From contig NZ_CP120368.1 of NCBI RefSeq assembly GCF_029892045.1, positions 246,001 to 310,000 of the forward strand: DNA of 64,000 bases, written 5' to 3'. The notes beneath the pieces are model-generated. The model made no database searches, was not told where the DNA came from, and saw only the letters and a list, made by a program, of their open reading frames with translations. The DNA is from Sinorhizobium numidicum (lineage in GTDB: Bacteria; Pseudomonadota; Alphaproteobacteria; Rhizobiales; Rhizobiaceae). This document shows positions 61,497 through 64,000 of the stretch, piece after piece. The first letter of the stretch is position 1, and every line of letters begins with the position of its first letter. Both the position numbers and the translations under genes were made by a program.

Positions 61497-63037
61497 CAAA
61501 GTGACTCCAAAAATGCCAGCAGGGCTTGTCGGTCATCCTTGGACAGAGCGGCGAAAGCATTGCGGGCCTTTTCCGCTTCGCCGCCGTGCCAAAGAATAGC
61601 CTCGGTAAAATTGCGGGCGCGCCCGTCGTGAAGCAGGAAAGTGTGCCCACTCACCGTTCGCGTCAAACCGATGCCCCAGAGCGGCGGCGTGCGCCACTCG
61701 CGGCCATTGGCGACTCCGACCTCTTGGCCGTCGGCAAGGCCCTCGCCCATGTCGTGCAGCAGGAAATCGGAATAGGGCCAGATCAGTTGGAAAGCCTGCT
61801 CCTTATGCGGAGCGTCTCGCCGCGTCACGTATTTCGGCGTGTGGCAGCCGGCGCAGCCCTTTTCATAAAAGATCTGCTTGCCCGTCAAAGTCTCCGGGAA
61901 GCTTGCCCTGCGCCGCGCGGGTACCGCGAGATTGGAGGAATAGAACGTCACGAGACCGAGCACCGGATCCGGCGCCTCGACCGGGCCGAGGCGTGCTTGC
62001 ACGCCGGTCGGAAGCGCGAGGCAGGCGGTCTGAGCCGGGCTGCAATCGCCGAGGCTGCGGTCGACGTCGGGCGTGGAGATGCCGATGTCGGTGGCGAAGG
62101 CGTCAGCGGTCTGCTGGCGAACCGAAGGGTTCTGCGCCTTCCAGCCGAAGCGCCCGAGTGCGATGCTGCCCGTCTTGCGGTCGCGCACCAGTGCCGCCCG
62201 GCCGCTGATGCCGTCCCTGTCGCGATCATCCGGATCCGCGCGCGCCAGGATGTCGGCCGCGTGGATCGCTTCGACCAGGCCGAGACCGATCATCGGAGAG
62301 GCGACACGCGGTGACAGCGTCGTTGCCGGATCCATCTCGCCATAGCCAATATCGGCGACCGCATAGTGTGGTTTACGAAGCGAAATCGTCTCGCCGTCCG
62401 CGAGCGTCACCGGATGCTCCGTGTAGGCGATCTTGACGCGGCCCTCGGCGGCAAGGCCGGGCACCGCACTGTCCTGAAGCTGCGCGCCGTAGACCGGATC
62501 GGGAAAATTGAGCGCCTCGTGGGCAGCGATCATATCGCGTTCGGCGTTGTCGCGCGGCGGGCGGGCGAGTCGGTAGAACATCGATGTCGCGTCCGCCGCG
62601 CCTTCGGGAGGACGCCCGCGCCCGTCGCGCAGATGACAGCTTTCGCAGGCGCGGGCGTTGTAGAGCGGCCCGAGCCCGTCGGAGGCTTGCGTGGAGGAGG
62701 GAGAAGAGACCCAGAGCTTTTCGAAGAGCGCCTTGCCGAGCCTGAAACTCTCCTCGGCTTCGAACGGCAGGTTGGCTGAGAACTGGGAGAAGACCTTCTC
62801 GTCGACGGGTGCGATCGTCGTCGTTGCGCCGGCGGACATGGCTTCGAACCGCTCGGCGTTCGAAAAGTCGGTCGCCGGCCGGGTGACGGCCTCTACGCGC
62901 CGGAGTTCGTCTTCGGTAAGGTCGTCCCGCTTCGAATCCAGAATGGGATCGTTGCCCGATATCGCCGACGCGGCTGCGGCAAGGCTGATGAGCGCCGCGA
63001 GCGGCAGGGCGAGGAAGCGGGCGGTCAGGACACTCAT
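61496..63037 (-). CDS. DUF1111 di-haem thiol oxidoreductase-like protein
   Basis: A 513-residue exported cytochrome. A signal peptide (ARFLALPLAALISLAAAAS) precedes two c-haem motifs: CESCH at 131-135 and CAGCH near 395. This is the DUF1111/di-haem oxidoredictase family, related to the MauG/cytochrome c peroxidase group. It is expected in the periplasm, where it may change the redox state of iron or of a partner for the imelysins on both sides. It begins 49 bases after the stop of the first imelysin gene and overlaps the second. Confidence 0.9.
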   Translation of the reverse strand: MSVLTARFLALPLAALISLAAAASAISGNDPILDSKRDDLTEDELRRVEAVTRPATDFSNAERFEAMSAGATTTIAPVDEKVFSQFSANLPFEAEESFRLGKALFEKLWVSSPSSTQASDGLGPLYNARACESCHLRDGRGRPPEGAADATSMFYRLARPPRDNAERDMIAAHEALNFPDPVYGAQLQDSAVPGLAAEGRVKIAYTEHPVTLADGETISLRKPHYAVADIGYGEMDPATTLSPRVASPMIGLGLVEAIHAADILARADPDDRDRDGISGRAALVRDRKTGSIALGRFGWKAQNPSVRQQTADAFATDIGISTPDVDRSLGDCSPAQTACLALPTGVQARLGPVEAPDPVLGLVTFYSSNLAVPARRRASFPETLTGKQIFYEKGCAGCHTPKYVTRRDAPHKEQAFQLIWPYSDFLLHDMGEGLADGQEVGVANGREWRTPPLWGIGLTRTVSGHTFLLHDGRARNFTEAILWHGGEAEKARNAFAALSKDDRQALLAFLESL

Positions 63038-63085
63038 CGGGCGAGGGCCGGGCCGCGCCTTCCGGAGTGGCCCGCCTTTTTCAGC

Positions 63086-64000
63086 TTATTGAAAGACGGC
63101 GTTAGGATTATCCAAGCTGTCCGAACCTTCAAGCTCGATCGTGCCGAGATCCAGCGCCGCAATGACGCGCTCGACCGTCTTGGCCTGGGCGATCAGTCCG
63201 TCGATGGCGGCCTGGACGGTGGCGTTGCCCTCGGCATTGCCTTCGCCAATCATCTGGTCATAAGTCTCGACCGTTTCGGCGCGCTTCGCCATCGCCTGCA
63301 TCTTCTCGACGGTGGCTGTGAGGTTGTCCTTCATTTCCTTGTCGAGGGCCGCGTCCTTGGCCGCAACGAGCTCCGAAAGCGAAGGCCCGGTCAGCTTGGT
63401 GCCGTCGACACGCGTATATTCGCCGGTATAGGCCGACTGAATGCCGATCGCGTCGTGCAGATGCGAGTTATGGGTATTGTCCGAGAAGCAATCGTGCTCT
63501 TCTTCCGGATCGTGCAGCAACAGGCCGAGTTTCATGCGCTCGCCGGCGAGTTCGCCGTAGGAAAGCGAGCCCATCCCGGTGAGGATCGCCGCCAAACCGG
63601 CCTTAGAATCGGCTTCAACAGCCTTGGCGGCGGCACCGTCCGGCGTCCAGTTTGCGACCATTTCCTTGAGGTCGGAGACGAGCAGGCTCGAAGCCGCCTT
63701 CAGATAGGCGGCGCGGCGGTCGCAATTGCCGTTCGTGCAGGTCTTCGTGTCGAAGTCGGTATAGGGGCGGTTGCCGGCGCCAGCTCCGGTGCCGTTCAGA
63801 TCCTGGCCCCAGAGCAGGAATTCGATGGCGTGATAGCCGGTTGCGACATTCGCCTCGATGCCGCCTGCTTCCTGCAACGTTCCGGACAGGAATTCCGGTG
63901 TGATATTCGTCGCATCGACGTCTTTGCCGTCGATCTTGATCGTCTTGTTGGCAATCACGTTCGCGGTGAAGAGCGCGTTCTCGTCGCTCTCCGTGCCGTA
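63086..64000 (-). CDS. Imelysin-family iron-regulated protein (IrpA/ICMP-like), partial
   Basis: The C-terminal 304 residues of an imelysin; the N-terminus lies beyond the right edge (frame open to 64000, reading YGTESDENALFTANVI before the first internal GTG). The GxHxxE motif is intact as GYHAIEFLLWGQDLNGTG, and NRPYTDFDTKTCTNGNCDRR and HDCFSDNTHNSHLHDAIGIQ are typical of IrpA-like proteins. These are periplasmic or lipid-anchored iron-binding proteins induced by low iron. It is the first visible gene of the imelysin operon; any Fur/RirA box would be outside the window. Confidence 0.93.
   Translation of the reverse strand, partial: YGTESDENALFTANVIANKTIKIDGKDVDATNITPEFLSGTLQEAGGIEANVATGYHAIEFLLWGQDLNGTGAGAGNRPYTDFDTKTCTNGNCDRRAAYLKAASSLLVSDLKEMVANWTPDGAAAKAVEADSKAGLAAILTGMGSLSYGELAGERMKLGLLLHDPEEEHDCFSDNTHNSHLHDAIGIQSAYTGEYTRVDGTKLTGPSLSELVAAKDAALDKEMKDNLTATVEKMQAMAKRAETVETYDQMIGEGNAEGNATVQAAIDGLIAQAKTVERVIAALDLGTIELEGSDSLDNPNAVFQ

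Overview
The window reads as chromosomal DNA of a high-GC alphaproteobacterium of the Rhizobiaceae, most likely Sinorhizobium/Ensifer. The main reasons are the guaA, lepA, efp, infC-rpmI-rplT-pheS-pheT and xseA sequences, an Irr/ICE-type iron box in front of an mbfA-like gene, an RpoE2-type stress promoter, and several degenerate copies of two palindromic intergenic repeat families of the rhizobial mosaic type. The species assignment is an inference; no search was run. I see no rRNA, tRNA, CRISPR array or intact insertion sequence.

Layout. 1-5 kb: a truncated 2-hydroxyacid dehydrogenase, RNase D, small redox and membrane proteins, a three-gene overlapping cluster (GFA, sugar O-acetyltransferase, GNAT) and a ccdAB toxin-antitoxin pair. 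5-12 kb: lepA, an MFS exporter divergent from an XRE-cupin regulator, an exoD-like gene and an OmpA-type lipoprotein. 12-20 kb: an ECF41 sigma factor with its usual carboxymuconolactone-decarboxylase partner, a possible ECF41-type promoter and an MFS gene; a full EF-P module (epmB, epmA, divergent efp); cyclopropane fatty acid synthase; and the iron exporter mbfA under an Irr box. 20-27.5 kb: a LapG-like protease, a hydrolase, then the translation block infC (AUU start), rpmI, rplT, pheS, pheT.

27.5-48 kb is a mosaic of short one- to three-gene units: aldo-keto reductases, an SDR, a Gfo/Idh/MocA oxidoreductase, a YciF-like stress protein, xseA, two MarR-controlled units (EamA exporter, glutathione S-transferase), an M29 aminopeptidase, a YbaK deacylase, an aromatic aminotransferase and a zinc deacylase. 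Several regulator/target pairs have clear palindromes between them.

48-54.5 kb is the most accessory-looking stretch. After LysR/quinone oxidoreductase and an arginase-family gene comes a segment of about 3.4 kb (51045-54465) carrying TetR, a coniferyl-aldehyde-type dehydrogenase and a second GFA protein. It lies against the 3' end of guaA, is bounded by a direct repeat of the guaA 3' terminus that still encodes TIEWE-stop, and carries AGTACCGTCA repeats at both ends. It looks like the remnant of a guaA-targeted genomic island whose integrase is gone.

54.5-64 kb: guaA, an MTA/SAH nucleosidase overlapping a thioesterase, a GNAT gene, and an imelysin iron locus (imelysin / di-haem DUF1111 / second imelysin / DUF1513) with a corA gene inside it. 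The first imelysin gene runs off the window end.
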